Shown one piece after another: positions 23,515 to 33,201 of a DNA stretch of 64,000 nucleotides; the stretch's first letter is position 1, and every line of letters begins with the position of its first letter. Made by a program: the position numbers and the translations under genes. The notes beneath the pieces were generated by a model. It had not been told where the DNA came from and searched no databases. It was given only the letters and a program-made list of their open reading frames with translations. The stretch is taken from assembly GCA_965659715.1 (NCBI GenBank), contig CBFHXE010000003.1:1-64000 (forward strand), read 5' to 3'. Origin of the DNA: CABZJG01 sp965659715 (lineage in GTDB: Bacteria; Pseudomonadota; Alphaproteobacteria; Rhodobacterales; Rhodobacteraceae).

Positions 23515-23679
23515 TTAGGAAGAGAGTTTGACGATCTCTTCTTTTATTCGGAGCTTTTGTTTTTTCAAATCGACGATGTGCAATGTGTCTGCACCTGTAT
23601 TTTTTTGGGCCTGCTCAACAGCCTGTGATAACGCTTCATGTTTCTTTCTGAGTTCTTGAACATGCGCAACAACGCTCAT
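23515..23679 (-). CDS. DUF465/YdcH-like small coiled-coil protein
   Basis: A 54-aa helical protein (MSVVAHVQELRKKHEALSQA, then ILHIVDLKKQKLRIKEEIVKL-like end) with the HxxL...LKKxKLxxKEEI pattern of the YdcH family. An excellent ribosome site, AAAAAAGGAGG, lies before ATG 23679. It is monocistronic and its function is unknown. Confidence 0.8.
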   Translation of the reverse strand: MSVVAHVQELRKKHEALSQAVEQAQKNTGADTLHIVDLKKQKLRIKEEIVKLSS

Positions 23680-23815
23680 TTTTAACCTCCTTTTTTTTAA
23701 TATCTCCATGTCAGCACAATTTCCTTCACCTGTCACGCTGCAGATGCAAAATAGACAGAAAATGGTGAAAACTTGCTTACTTTTGAAGAGAGCAACGCCA
23801 GATTAAAGAATTACT

Positions 23816-24571
23816 TTAATCAATTTGCGCTCCATGCCGTAGAACTTGGCTGATTAAATCTGTGTAACTATCGCCATCCGTGGTGTGCTCCGTGCCTTTG
23901 TGCATTACAATTGGTGCCTCAAGGCAAAATCCTGCTCGGCCTGATTTGCGTGCCCGCAAAATCAATAATTCGCTGGCGCGGCCTATCCGCGCGCTGAAGG
24001 GTAGGATACGCAGGCTACCAAGCTCTTTTGGAAGGGCGTTCAGCAATTCTGGCAAGCGCTCGCTGCGAAAAATAAAATGAACATAGCCTTTGGGTTTAAC
24101 GCGTTTTGCCGCAACCGAGGTCCAGCTTTTAAGCGGGGTTTGTTCGCCCATGGACCGTTCGCGGGAAGGATCGGGCGCGGGGGTTGTTTTCAACCGATCA
24201 AAATAGGGCGGATTGGCAATCACATGATCAAATTGGCTGGTTTTCAAACCCTCAGGTAAAGCCGCCAAATCGCCTGTCACCACATCCATTTTTAAAGTGT
24301 TATGGCTGGCATTTTCCCGTGCCAACTGGGCCAGATCGGATTGAATCTCTATGCCAGTGAGCTGCAAATCAGGCACGCGGCGGCCCAAGCATAGCGATGC
24401 AACACCCACGCCGCATCCCAATTCCAAAACGCTCTGCTTTGGTTTGGCGTTTACTGATGCGGCAAGCAAAACAGGATCAACACCAGCCCGATAGCCATTT
24501 CGGGGCTGTTTGATCACCAATTTTCCACCCAGAAACTCGTCTTTAGTGATGTTTGGGGAAAGGACAGTCAT
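23816..24571 (-). CDS. trmN6: tRNA1(Val) A37 N6-methyltransferase-like protein
   Basis: A methyltransferase of 251 aa in the TrmN6/YfiC group. Motifs: LVIKQPRNGYRAGVDPVLLAASV near the start (family hallmark), LELGCGVGVASLCLGRRVP (SAM motif I), LTGIEIQSDLAQLARENA (motif II) and the catalytic NPPY in FDHVIANPPYFDRL. The E. coli enzyme methylates A37 of tRNA-Val; in alphaproteobacteria the substrate has not been settled. The start overlaps the stop of the DUF2007 gene by 4 nt. Confidence 0.85.
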   Translation of the reverse strand: MTVLSPNITKDEFLGGKLVIKQPRNGYRAGVDPVLLAASVNAKPKQSVLELGCGVGVASLCLGRRVPDLQLTGIEIQSDLAQLARENASHNTLKMDVVTGDLAALPEGLKTSQFDHVIANPPYFDRLKTTPAPDPSRERSMGEQTPLKSWTSVAAKRVKPKGYVHFIFRSERLPELLNALPKELGSLRILPFSARIGRASELLILRARKSGRAGFCLEAPIVMHKGTEHTTDGDSYTDLISQVLRHGAQID

Positions 24572-24780
24572 GCGCAGGGAATTTCATGATCTTGCATTAG
24601 ATCAATGGCTTCTTGCAAATCAAGATCAATAACCATTAAACGGCGCGGCAATATGCCCAAGGACCCCTCTAGAACACTTGTATTTACGTCCAGCTCAAAA
24701 CTTTCTATACCTGCATCATCAAGAACAGCCCGCGCATAGGCGATCACAGTGATATCATTAGTGCGCAGTAACTCTTTCAT
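24568..24780 (-). CDS. DUF2007 domain protein
   Basis: A 70-aa protein (MKELLRTNDITVIAYARAVLDDAGI, LPRRLMVIDLDLQEAIDLM). It has the DUF2007 layout, a ferredoxin-like small domain described as a putative signal transducer. It is translationally coupled to the TrmN6-like gene (ATGA overlap) and divergent from the polyprenyl synthase gene. An ATG 10 codons upstream is less family-like. Confidence 0.75.
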   Translation of the reverse strand: MKELLRTNDITVIAYARAVLDDAGIESFELDVNTSVLEGSLGILPRRLMVIDLDLQEAIDLMQDHEIPCA

Positions 24781-24840
24781 AAGCCCAAGAATAGTCAGGC
24801 AGATACACATTGTCGAGACAGACGGAAAAAAGAGCGTAGA

Positions 24841-25839
24841 ATGTCAGCCACGGTCATGACACAGCCCAATGATAGTCTCGCTGCGCTTTTGGCGCCGAAA
24901 CTGGCGGCTGTAAACGCTCTTATTGCCGAGCGCATGACCTCAGAACATGCACCTCGAATTCCTGAGCTTACTGCGCATCTTGTTGCCGCCGGAGGCAAAC
25001 GCTTGCGGCCCATGCTCACTTTGGCCAGCGCCATGATGTGCGGGTACAAAGGCCCCTATGACATTCATCTGGCAGCAACCGTTGAGTTTATCCACACAGC
25101 AACACTTTTGCATGATGACGTGGTTGACGAAAGCACACAGCGCCGCGGCCGACCGACCGCCAATTTGCTTTGGGACAATAAATCATCCATTCTTGTGGGC
25201 GATTATTTGTTTTCACGCGCTTTCCAGTTGATGGTTGAAACGGGGTCATTGCGGGTGCTGGATATTTTGTCAAACGCGTCGGCAACCATTGCCGAAGGCG
25301 AAGTGCTGCAATTAACCGCAGCGCGTGATTTAAGCACAACCGAAGCCATTTATATGCAAGTGGTGCGCGGCAAAACGGCAGCACTTTTTTCGGCCTCGAC
25401 GGAAGTGGGTGGTGTTATCGCCGATGCGCCGCAAGCGCATTGTAAAGCGCTTTATGATTATGGCGATGCATTGGGAATTGCATTTCAAATTGTCGATGAT
25501 CTGCTTGATGTCACCGGCGATAGCAAAGCCACAGGAAAAAATATCGGCGATGACTTTCGCGAAAGAAAACTGACGCTTCCCTTTATCAAGGCCATTTCGA
25601 AGGCCAATGCAGAAGAGCTTGGATTTTGGTCCAGAACAATCGCAAAAGGCACGCAAAAAGATGGCGATTTAGAACAGGCTCTTGATCTTCTAGCCTTGCA
25701 TGGTGCTATTGATGAAACCCGTCAAGATGCGCTCTATTGGGCAAAACAGGCGCAGAAATCTATCTTGCTGCTACCCGAGCATGATATTCGTGACATCCTG
25801 CACTCTTTGGCACTTTATGTGGTGGATAGGATTAATTAA
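24841..25839 (+). CDS. ispB: Long-chain polyprenyl diphosphate synthase (ubiquinone side chain)
   Basis: A trans-prenyltransferase that makes the octa- or decaprenyl tail of ubiquinone. The 332-aa protein has the first aspartate-rich motif in LLHDDVVDESTQRRGRPTAN, the second in FQIVDDLLDVTGDSKATGKNIGDDFRERKLTLPF, and GGKRLRPMLTLASA near residue 55. These place it in the IspB/DdsA group. Chain length cannot be read from sequence; Q10 is usual in this family of bacteria. Its stop overlaps ispE (convergent) by 4 nt. Confidence 0.9.
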   Translation: MSATVMTQPNDSLAALLAPKLAAVNALIAERMTSEHAPRIPELTAHLVAAGGKRLRPMLTLASAMMCGYKGPYDIHLAATVEFIHTATLLHDDVVDESTQRRGRPTANLLWDNKSSILVGDYLFSRAFQLMVETGSLRVLDILSNASATIAEGEVLQLTAARDLSTTEAIYMQVVRGKTAALFSASTEVGGVIADAPQAHCKALYDYGDALGIAFQIVDDLLDVTGDSKATGKNIGDDFRERKLTLPFIKAISKANAEELGFWSRTIAKGTQKDGDLEQALDLLALHGAIDETRQDALYWAKQAQKSILLLPEHDIRDILHSLALYVVDRIN

Positions 25840-26684
25840 ACCACGCTGCGCGTAAGGCTTTGAGTGGCCACGACCCACCAATCCGGATAGCGCTTTTTCA
25901 GCAAGGCCGCCAAACTTTCACATTGCTCGGCGGTTTCGGTGATGGCAAAACAGGTCGCTCCAGACCCGGACATGCGTGCCAATTTGGTTCCTGAAAAGGC
26001 ATTTAAAGCCGCTAATACCGTACCAATGACTGGCCGCAATTTAATCGCTGGCCGCTCAAGATCATTGCGCTGCGTATTGAGCCAGTTCAACCAATGGGAT
26101 AGATCATTAGGGCTGGGCATATCATCGCAAAGTGCCGGATTTTCTTTCTGCTGCAGGGCCTGGAAAACCTCGGCCGTGTTTAATGAAACTCCGGGATTTA
26201 CCAGCACAATGGGCAGCGAAGGCGGCGGGCCCATGCGGATGAGCTTTTCACCAATCCCGCGCATACGGGTGAGTTCAGCAGACATGCACACAGGTACATC
26301 GGCGCCCAAATCCGTCAGATCTGATGCAAGCCTTTCAGCATTGGGATATAGTTTCGACAGGGCCCGAATAGCTGCAGCTGCATCACTAGAGCCGCCTCCG
26401 ATCCCCGCAGCCGGCGGAAGGTTTTTTTCCAATTTAATAGACGCGCGCCCACCTGGGATTGTCATTTCAGCCGCGCGCCAAACCAAGTTTTCAGCACCTT
26501 GGGGAATGTCCTGCCCGTAAGGCCCCGATAGCTTTAATGTCCAACCTGTATCCGGGGAAACAGAAATCCGATCCCCAAACGCTGTAAAAAGTACCAAGGA
26601 GTCCAGCACATGGTAGCCATCCCTATTTTGTCCTGTTACATGCAAACATAAATTGATTTTTGCTGGCGCAAATTCGTTAATCAT
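25836..26684 (-). CDS. ispE: 4-diphosphocytidyl-2-C-methyl-D-erythritol kinase
   Basis: GHMP kinase of the non-mevalonate isoprenoid pathway. The protein starts INEFAPAKINLCLHVTGQNRDGYHVLDSL, with the ATP motif LEKNLPPAAGIGGGSSDAAAAIRAL and the C-terminal ARMSGSGATCFAI. ATG 26684 overlaps the end of the upstream TPR gene by 8 nt and matches the family start. It forms a two-gene minus-strand unit with the TPR gene; the next gene (ispB) is convergent and in a linked pathway. Confidence 0.93.
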   Translation of the reverse strand: MINEFAPAKINLCLHVTGQNRDGYHVLDSLVLFTAFGDRISVSPDTGWTLKLSGPYGQDIPQGAENLVWRAAEMTIPGGRASIKLEKNLPPAAGIGGGSSDAAAAIRALSKLYPNAERLASDLTDLGADVPVCMSAELTRMRGIGEKLIRMGPPPSLPIVLVNPGVSLNTAEVFQALQQKENPALCDDMPSPNDLSHWLNWLNTQRNDLERPAIKLRPVIGTVLAALNAFSGTKLARMSGSGATCFAITETAEQCESLAALLKKRYPDWWVVATQSLTRSVV

Positions 26685-28398
26685 TACTTTGAGCAACGGT
26701 CAATGGATCCGCGCCTTCTTCTTGCAGCACTACATCCAAACCCACATCAAGCTTACGTCTAATCCGGTCGGCTTCAGCGTCTTCTGGATCAAAAGACAAC
26801 GCTCTTTGCCATTGAAAGTAAGCCTCGCGTTTGCGCCCGACAGCCCAGTACACATCACCAAGATGATCGTTTACAATTGGATCGACGGGCTCTAACTCGG
26901 CAGCGCGCTCTAAATGTGGAACTGCCTCTTCATACTGCTGCATGCGAAACAAGACCCAGCCAAGACTATCCACGATGAACCCGCTACTGGGCCGAAGATC
27001 AACAGCTTTTTCGATCATCGCCAAAGCCTCATCCAGCTGAATTTTCTTTTCCACAAGCGAATACCCCAGATAATTCAATACCAAGGGTTGGTCGGGGTTA
27101 AGCTGCAGCGCTTTACGAAAGTCGCGATCCGCTTTGGGCCATATGTTCAAGCGCTCAAAAGCTATCCCACGGGCATAAAAAAGCCGCCAAGCCGATTGGT
27201 CTTTGGCATCTGTCAGTGCGATGGCATCATTGAAAACCTCTATGGCGTCCTGATACCGCTCTTCATATCGCAAAATATTGCCAAGCGTGCTGTACGCGCG
27301 CACCATCATTGGATGGCTGCGTGTCAGGTTTTCCAAGGCCTCTATCGCGGCCTCGACATTTCCACTGTCACGAAGCGCTTCGGCGCGTCCCAGTTCCGCA
27401 AGATGAAAAATCGGGTTATCGGGTGAAATTTCCTGATAGACTTTCGTTGCCAATTCATATTGGCCCATATTTTCCAGCACATTCGCCGCCAATAAAATGG
27501 CTTCAACATGTTGGGATGATAACAATTCTGCAACCCGAGCATGCATCAAAGAATATTCATCCTGAGCCTCAGAGCTTAGCGCTTTTGCGATTGCAAAGAA
27601 CACCTCTGCTATGCCATCGGCAACAGAACCGATCAGCCGTTCGCTTGGCATTCGGCTGGCTTTGATATCAGCCTGCAGATCCAACAGTTCAGGATCTAAA
27701 TTTTCTCCAAAATATTTCTCAAGAACCGCTTCTGCCTGATTAAATTCGCCCTGCGCCATCAAAGATTGCAACCTTACAATAACCGCGCGCCGCGATAGGG
27801 CACCCGATTGTTGCCCAATGTCTTTAAAAATGGCCTCGGCGGCTTCAAAATCCCCCATCACATGGTGCATCAATGCCCTATGGTAACTCACCAACCCCTG
27901 AGAAGGCTCTTGATCCTTTAACCCGTCCATTATTGCAAAAGCGGCTTGGGCATCACCCGCGCCCACATTGGCCCAAGCCAATAGCAAACCATCCACAACT
28001 TGGTGACCAATGCCTTTTTGGGCCTCCAGTTGCGCAACAAGCGCTTTAAAGTCCTGTACACGAACAGCCCTTGTGATCAAAGCCACATGGGCAACTTGAC
28101 TGTCAACGCCATCATCAACTACCCGATCGGCAAGAGGGTAAACATCCTCAAAAACGCCAAGTGCGATTTTCGACAGAATCAGGGTTTCCATTGCATCGAT
28201 GTTGCTGGAGTCTTCGCCAACAACTTGTTCCAAATACTTAGAAGCTGTTTGAAATTCCCGAGCAAAACTTGCATGTCGAGCAGCCAGATATGGCCCCGCA
28301 AGTCCTTCTTGTGCGGCTGCTGGTTCCAACAGCCCAAGCATAAACGCAAGTAAAAGCGATTTTCTAATCAACAGGCTAATCTCTTCGGTTGTTTTCAC
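26677..28398 (-). CDS. TPR-repeat protein with signal peptide
   Basis: A 573-aa exported protein. The first 29 residues form a signal peptide (KSLLLAFMLGLLEPAAAQEG). The rest is helical with tetratricopeptide repeats, clearest from about residue 300 on: YELATKVYQEISPDNPIFHLAELG, YQDAIEVFNDAIAL, PKADRDFRKALQLNPDQPLVLNYLG, LDEALAMIEKAVDLRPSSGFIVDSLGW and EEAVPHLERAAELEPVDPIVNDHLGDVYW. Similar proteins precede ispE in many alphaproteobacteria. It probably acts as a periplasmic or outer-membrane scaffold; no partner is evident. Confidence 0.85.
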   Translation of the reverse strand: MKTTEEISLLIRKSLLLAFMLGLLEPAAAQEGLAGPYLAARHASFAREFQTASKYLEQVVGEDSSNIDAMETLILSKIALGVFEDVYPLADRVVDDGVDSQVAHVALITRAVRVQDFKALVAQLEAQKGIGHQVVDGLLLAWANVGAGDAQAAFAIMDGLKDQEPSQGLVSYHRALMHHVMGDFEAAEAIFKDIGQQSGALSRRAVIVRLQSLMAQGEFNQAEAVLEKYFGENLDPELLDLQADIKASRMPSERLIGSVADGIAEVFFAIAKALSSEAQDEYSLMHARVAELLSSQHVEAILLAANVLENMGQYELATKVYQEISPDNPIFHLAELGRAEALRDSGNVEAAIEALENLTRSHPMMVRAYSTLGNILRYEERYQDAIEVFNDAIALTDAKDQSAWRLFYARGIAFERLNIWPKADRDFRKALQLNPDQPLVLNYLGYSLVEKKIQLDEALAMIEKAVDLRPSSGFIVDSLGWVLFRMQQYEEAVPHLERAAELEPVDPIVNDHLGDVYWAVGRKREAYFQWQRALSFDPEDAEADRIRRKLDVGLDVVLQEEGADPLTVAQSND

Positions 28399-28516
28399 CT
28401 TACAAACTAGGGCTTACAAATAGCCAAGGCAATGCCGCGCAGGCCGCACAAGCGTTAAAACTGGTTTATTTCTGAACCATGAACGCGCGCACCAGCTCTG
28501 ATGACGCCGCAGCAGG

Positions 28517-30169
28517 TTACATATTGGGGTAATTCGGTCCATCCCCGCCTTGCGGTGTGACCCAAGTGATATTCTGGCTTGGATCTTTGATATCACAAGT
28601 TTTGCAATGCACGCAGTTTTGGAAATTGATCACAAAGCGATCCTCTTTTCCTTCCTCTGACACAACCTCATAGACACCTGCAGGGCAATAGCGCTGTGCC
28701 GGCTCGGCATAGGTCGGCAGATTTACCGACAAAGGCAGGTCAGCATCGGCAAGCTGCAAATGCGCCGGCTGTTGCTCTTCATGGTTTGTCATTGAAAATG
28801 ACACGTTGGTTAAGCGATCAAAGCTCAGTTTTCCATCCGGTTTGGGGTAATTGATTTCACGGTGCTTAGATGCTGCTTCTGTGGCCTCTGCATCGGTTTT
28901 ACCGTGCTTTAACGTGCCGAACAGCGAAAATCCAAAGATCGTTTGAAACCACATGTCAAACCCACCGAGCGCAAGCCCCCCTAGGGGGCCAAAACGGCTG
29001 TTCAGCGGCGCGACATTGCGCACCTTTTTTAAATCCTTCCCAACAGGTCCATTGCGCAACGAAGCATCATACTCTTCCAGCAGATCACCGGACCGGCCGG
29101 CTTGAATTGCCATATATGCCGCCTCAGCCGCTTCAATACCTGAATGCATTGCATTGTGATTACCTTTGATCCGCGGCAAGTTAACAAGTCCAACAGAGCA
29201 CCCCAATAAAGCACCCCCTGGAAAAGCCGACTGCGGGATAGACTGAAAGCCGCCCTTGGTCACCGCGCGGGCGCCGTAAGCCACGCGTTTTCCACCCTCA
29301 AGCAGCGCCGCAATCTTTGGGTGGTGCTTAAAGCGCTGAAATTCCATATAGGGAAACAGATGCGGGTTTTTATAATTCAGATCAACAATATAGCCGACGT
29401 AAACCTGATTATTGTCCAGATGATAGACGAAAGAGCCGCCGGAGTTTTTGAAACCCAAAGGCCAGCCCATGGTGTGGGTCACTTCGCCTTCGTTATGGTT
29501 TTCCGGCTTTACTTCCCAGATTTCCTTCATTCCGATGCCAAATTTTGGCACTTCGCATTGGGCTGCTAAGTCATATTTTTCCAGCACTTGCTTGGACAGT
29601 GACCCGCGCACGCCTTCGGATAAAAATACATATTTGCCATGCAATTCCATGCCGGGCTCATACCCGTCTGAAAGCGTGCCGTCTGGGTTTTTACCAAACT
29701 CGCCGGCTACAACACCTTTGACTTCGCCTTTCTCGCCAAACACCAATTCCGAACAGGCCATACCGGGGAAAATCTCGACCCCTAACTCTTCGGCCTGCTC
29801 CGCCATCCAGCGGCAAACATTGCCCATTGAAACAATGTAATTCCCGTGGTTGTTCATCAAAGGTGGCATCACCAAATTGGGAAGCCTGATTTGACCAGCT
29901 TCCCCTAGAACATAAAAATTATCTTCTTTTACAGGTACCGTTAGCGGGGCACCACGATCTTGCCAATCAGGCAACAAACGCGAGAGGCCAGAGGGATCCA
30001 GAACAGCACCAGAAAGAATATGCGCACCCACTTCGGACCCTTTTTCCAACACCACAACATCAAGATCAGAATCGAGTTGTTTAAGCCGTATGGCTGCCGA
30101 AAGACCTGAAGGACCTGCGCCGACAATCACCACATCATATTCCATTGCTTCCCGTTCGGTATTAGACAT
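28517..30169 (-). CDS. Electron transfer flavoprotein-ubiquinone oxidoreductase
   Basis: Passes electrons from ETF, charged by acyl-CoA dehydrogenases, to ubiquinone at the membrane. The 550-aa protein has the FAD-binding DVVIVGAGPSGLSAAIRLKQ, the ETF-QO segment GAVLDPSGLSRLLPDW and the quinone-site region. The 4Fe-4S ligands are in CPAGVYE and NCVHCKTCDIKDPSQNITWV near the C-terminus, and the end is PPGGDGPNYPNM-like. GAGGAAAACAA precedes ATG 30169. It is monocistronic and would serve acyl-CoA dehydrogenases such as the one at 38.6 kb. Confidence 0.96.
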   Translation of the reverse strand: MSNTEREAMEYDVVIVGAGPSGLSAAIRLKQLDSDLDVVVLEKGSEVGAHILSGAVLDPSGLSRLLPDWQDRGAPLTVPVKEDNFYVLGEAGQIRLPNLVMPPLMNNHGNYIVSMGNVCRWMAEQAEELGVEIFPGMACSELVFGEKGEVKGVVAGEFGKNPDGTLSDGYEPGMELHGKYVFLSEGVRGSLSKQVLEKYDLAAQCEVPKFGIGMKEIWEVKPENHNEGEVTHTMGWPLGFKNSGGSFVYHLDNNQVYVGYIVDLNYKNPHLFPYMEFQRFKHHPKIAALLEGGKRVAYGARAVTKGGFQSIPQSAFPGGALLGCSVGLVNLPRIKGNHNAMHSGIEAAEAAYMAIQAGRSGDLLEEYDASLRNGPVGKDLKKVRNVAPLNSRFGPLGGLALGGFDMWFQTIFGFSLFGTLKHGKTDAEATEAASKHREINYPKPDGKLSFDRLTNVSFSMTNHEEQQPAHLQLADADLPLSVNLPTYAEPAQRYCPAGVYEVVSEEGKEDRFVINFQNCVHCKTCDIKDPSQNITWVTPQGGDGPNYPNM

Positions 30170-30411
30170 TTGTTTTCCTCATTGGGGTGTGCACATAATT
30201 TTGTTGCGCATGAATATCCTGCCCTGAAGGCCGACGTCAATGTAAACGCGGCGGTAATTCAACCTTTTGCGGCTCAGTTTTGGGCAGAAGGTCGCAAACC
30301 GCCTTAAACTTTGACATGTTTTGCTTGCATTCTCAGGTGGCCTTTGTCCAAATATCCTCTTATACACGAGACCATCGTCGTTTTTGCGACCCATGACAAA
30401 GCGGACTTGAT

Positions 30412-30882
30412 ATGGAAAAAATCCCAATGACACGCGCGGGATACACTGCGCTTGAGGTCGAGCTCAAACAGCTAAAGTCTGTCGAGAGGCCAGCAATTAT
30501 CAAAGCCATTGCCGAAGCGCGCGAGCATGGCGATCTGTCAGAAAATGCTGAATACCACTCAGCCCGTGAAAAACATAGCTTCATTGAAGGCCGTGTCAAA
30601 GAGCTTGAAAGTGTTATATCGCTTGCAGAGGTAATCGATCCCTCGCAAATGTCAGGTTCTATTAAATTTGGGGCAACTGTCGGTCTGGTGGATGAAGACA
30701 CCGACGAAGAAAAAACCTGGCAGATTGTTGGCGAACACGAGGCCAGTATCGAGCGCGGTTTATTGAATATAAAATCACCTTTGGCACGGGCGCTGATTGG
30801 CAAAGAAGAAGGCGACAGCGTGGAAGTAAAAACCCCAGGTGGGGAAAAATCTTACGAAATCTTGAGCGTTCATTACGCGTGA
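30412..30882 (+). CDS. greA: Transcription elongation factor GreA
   Basis: Rescues backtracked RNA polymerase by stimulating transcript cleavage. The 156-aa protein has the N-terminal coiled coil (AGYTALEVELKQLKSVERPAIIKAIAEAREHGDLSENAEYHSA) with the acidic tip residues in GDLSENAEY, and the C-terminal FKBP-like domain (GATVGLVDEDTDEEKTWQIVGEHEA, SPLARALIGKEEGDSVEV). No strong ribosome site precedes ATG 30412. It is divergent from the ETF-QO gene. Confidence 0.95.
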   Translation: MEKIPMTRAGYTALEVELKQLKSVERPAIIKAIAEAREHGDLSENAEYHSAREKHSFIEGRVKELESVISLAEVIDPSQMSGSIKFGATVGLVDEDTDEEKTWQIVGEHEASIERGLLNIKSPLARALIGKEEGDSVEVKTPGGEKSYEILSVHYA

Positions 30883-30908
30883 CATCAGTTCTAAACAAAT
30901 TATATTAA

Positions 30909-31916
30909 ATGAGTGAACAAAAAAACCTGCAGACGCCGTCTAATGGATTATCAGCGTCAGCCAACCGTCAACCCCAAAACGTGACCGTTGCGGTTACGAT
31001 TGGTCTGGCGGTCATCTGGTTGATTTTTAGCGGTTTTGTATTTTGGAATAATCCACCTGTGAGCCCAGAGGTTACTTTGGTTTTTATCGGGGCGGCCATT
31101 TTGCCAGCATCGATCCTTTGCATTTGTGCCCTAATGGTCAAGAAGTCTCAAATTCTACAACAAGATGCTCAAAGGTTGCATACGGTCGTAGAGGCCCTGC
31201 GCCATTCATTTATTGAACAAAACAAAACGGATTCTCAGGCAAGTTTGGACGCCTCTGTAAATCGCAAGCTCGCAGAAATAGCCGAAGAACAACGTAAAAT
31301 CCACAGTCTGATCAGCCAATTTCCCGCCGTACAAACCGATGGTGCGGCAGGACAATCAAGACTGGAAAGCAATCTAAGTTCCCAAGAGGAGCCCAGTGAC
31401 CAAAGCGTATTAGAGCTTGGTACACCTCTCGAAGTTTTTACAGCGCCCCTATCAAACGCAGATTATATACGTGCATTGAATTTTCCTGAAACCCCAGATG
31501 ATACGGTAGGCTTTGCGGTCATGAACCGCGCCATGAAAGATCACCTGACATCGCAAATGATCCGCGCCGCTCAGGATATTTTAACATTGCTCAGCCAGGA
31601 CGGCATCTACATGGATGATCTGCGGCCAGACATGGCGCGGCCGGATATCTGGCGGCAATTTGCAAAAGGCGAGCGCGGCAGATCCATTGCTGCTTTGGGC
31701 GGCATACAAGATCGTTCCTCTTTGGCTTTAAGCAACGGGCGGATGAAACAAGATGCTGTTTTTCGGGATACTGCGCATCATTTCCTACGCGTTTTTGACA
31801 CTTGTTTTTCGAAATTCGAACCAACAGCAAGCGATGCAGAAATCTCTGCTTTTTCTGAAACGCGCACGGCGCGAGCCTTTATGCTTTTGGGGCGGGCGGC
31901 CGGCACCTTTAGTTAG
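30909..31916 (+). CDS. Hypothetical membrane protein with cytoplasmic C-domain
   Basis: A 335-aa protein of unrecognised family. Two hydrophobic helices lie near residues 28-47 and 56-77. A coiled-coil-like polar stretch follows (about 80-140, EEQRKIHSLISQF). The C-terminal domain (from about 190: NADYIRALNFPETPDDTVGFAVMNRAMKDH, LLSQDGIYMDDLRPD, FLRVFDTCFSKFEP, ARAFMLLGRAAGTF) looks globular and conserved, and I believe similar proteins occur throughout Roseobacters beside greA. Function unknown; a membrane-tethered regulator is one possibility. Confidence 0.7.
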   Translation: MSEQKNLQTPSNGLSASANRQPQNVTVAVTIGLAVIWLIFSGFVFWNNPPVSPEVTLVFIGAAILPASILCICALMVKKSQILQQDAQRLHTVVEALRHSFIEQNKTDSQASLDASVNRKLAEIAEEQRKIHSLISQFPAVQTDGAAGQSRLESNLSSQEEPSDQSVLELGTPLEVFTAPLSNADYIRALNFPETPDDTVGFAVMNRAMKDHLTSQMIRAAQDILTLLSQDGIYMDDLRPDMARPDIWRQFAKGERGRSIAALGGIQDRSSLALSNGRMKQDAVFRDTAHHFLRVFDTCFSKFEPTASDAEISAFSETRTARAFMLLGRAAGTFS

Positions 31917-31941
31917 AAGGCCACGCTTTTCAGGCTTTGGC

Positions 31942-33201
31942 TCACAGACCCAGTGCGTTAAAGGGGACAAACCGAACCCTATCTCCGGGCGTGATTGTTG
32001 CAGCTTCTTCGCCAAGTTCGACCAGACCTTCGGCCCAACTCAACCCGCTAATACGGCCAGAACCTTCCGAGCCAAAGGCCTCTACGCGGCCCTCTCTTAT
32101 GCGCGCGCGTAAAAATTCACTTCGGCCGGGCTTTTTGGATTTATGGAATGCAGCTGGCACGCTAAAACCTTGCGGTACGGGCCAGTGTCCTCCGGCCATC
32201 TGCTGCAAAGCCGGCGCTGCAAAAATGGCCGTGCATACGAATGCCGCAACTGGGTTTCCAGGCAATCCAAACACCGGCACGCCCTGCCAAAGCCCCATAG
32301 CCAGTGGTCGCCCCGGCTTCACCGCGACGCGCCAAAGTGCCATTGATCCGGTACTGTTTAACAGAGCTGACATATGGTCTTCTGCACCTGCTGATGCGCC
32401 CCCCGATGTCAAAATGACATCACATTTACCCACCGCACTGTCCAGTTGGGTGCGCAGCTTTTTGGGATCATCTGGCGCGGTGCCTAAATCCACGGCAGCA
32501 TAGCCCAGGCGGCGCAAAAGCCCCAAGAGCATAGGCCGGTTGGCATCATAGATTTGACCGTATTTCGCCGACTGGGACGCTTCAACCAATTCATCGCCGG
32601 TTGACAAAACGCCAACGCTCAATGTGTCATACACTGGTAGATCCGCAATACCGACAGAGGCCAAGAGCCCTAAATCGGCCACAGTAACCTTGCGGCCCCG
32701 GCTTAAAACAACTTGGTCCGCTCGAATATCTTCACCCATCAACCGGGTGTTTTTTCCTTGGCGCAACGGGCCGTGAAAGGCAACTTCTTTCCCATCAGTC
32801 GCCACATCCTCTTGAAGCACAATTGTGTCGACCCCTTTGGGCAGGGCAGCGCCGGTTAATACCTGTATCGCCGACCCTTTTGGAACGCTTCCTTGGTAAG
32901 GTTGGCCCGCTGCTGCGCAGCCTTTGACCAGCGGCAGAACCAGCGGAGCGCTTTGATCGCTAAGCGTGCCATCAAAGCCATATCCATCTACAGCACTATT
33001 GGCGTGCGGCGGGCTGCTACGCTGTGCATAAAGATCGCTAGATAAAAACCGTCCAACTGCCTGCTGAAGCGGAAGCTCGGTCGAAGCGACCCGGCATGTC
33101 AGTTTTTCTTTTAAAAGCGCGAGCGCCGTTTCAACGGGCATCCAGTCCACGCCTGCAGGCAAAGCAAAACAATCATCACGCAAAGGTGGCGGTGTAATCA
33201 T
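31942..33201 (-). CDS. moeA: Molybdopterin molybdenumtransferase MoeA
   Basis: Inserts molybdate into adenylated molybdopterin. The 419-aa protein contains SSPPHANSAVDGYGFD (substrate-binding loop), IQVLTGAALPKGVDTIVLQED, VGVLSTGDELVEASQSAKYGQIYDANRPML and the conserved VILTSGGASAGAEDHM, followed by KPGRPLAMGLWQGVPVFGLPGNPVAAFV. ATG 33201 overlaps the stop of the upstream gene by 4 nt. It is the last gene of the fdhD-mobA-mobB-(unknown)-moeA operon. Confidence 0.94.
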   Translation of the reverse strand: MITPPPLRDDCFALPAGVDWMPVETALALLKEKLTCRVASTELPLQQAVGRFLSSDLYAQRSSPPHANSAVDGYGFDGTLSDQSAPLVLPLVKGCAAAGQPYQGSVPKGSAIQVLTGAALPKGVDTIVLQEDVATDGKEVAFHGPLRQGKNTRLMGEDIRADQVVLSRGRKVTVADLGLLASVGIADLPVYDTLSVGVLSTGDELVEASQSAKYGQIYDANRPMLLGLLRRLGYAAVDLGTAPDDPKKLRTQLDSAVGKCDVILTSGGASAGAEDHMSALLNSTGSMALWRVAVKPGRPLAMGLWQGVPVFGLPGNPVAAFVCTAIFAAPALQQMAGGHWPVPQGFSVPAAFHKSKKPGRSEFLRARIREGRVEAFGSEGSGRISGLSWAEGLVELGEEAATITPGDRVRFVPFNALGL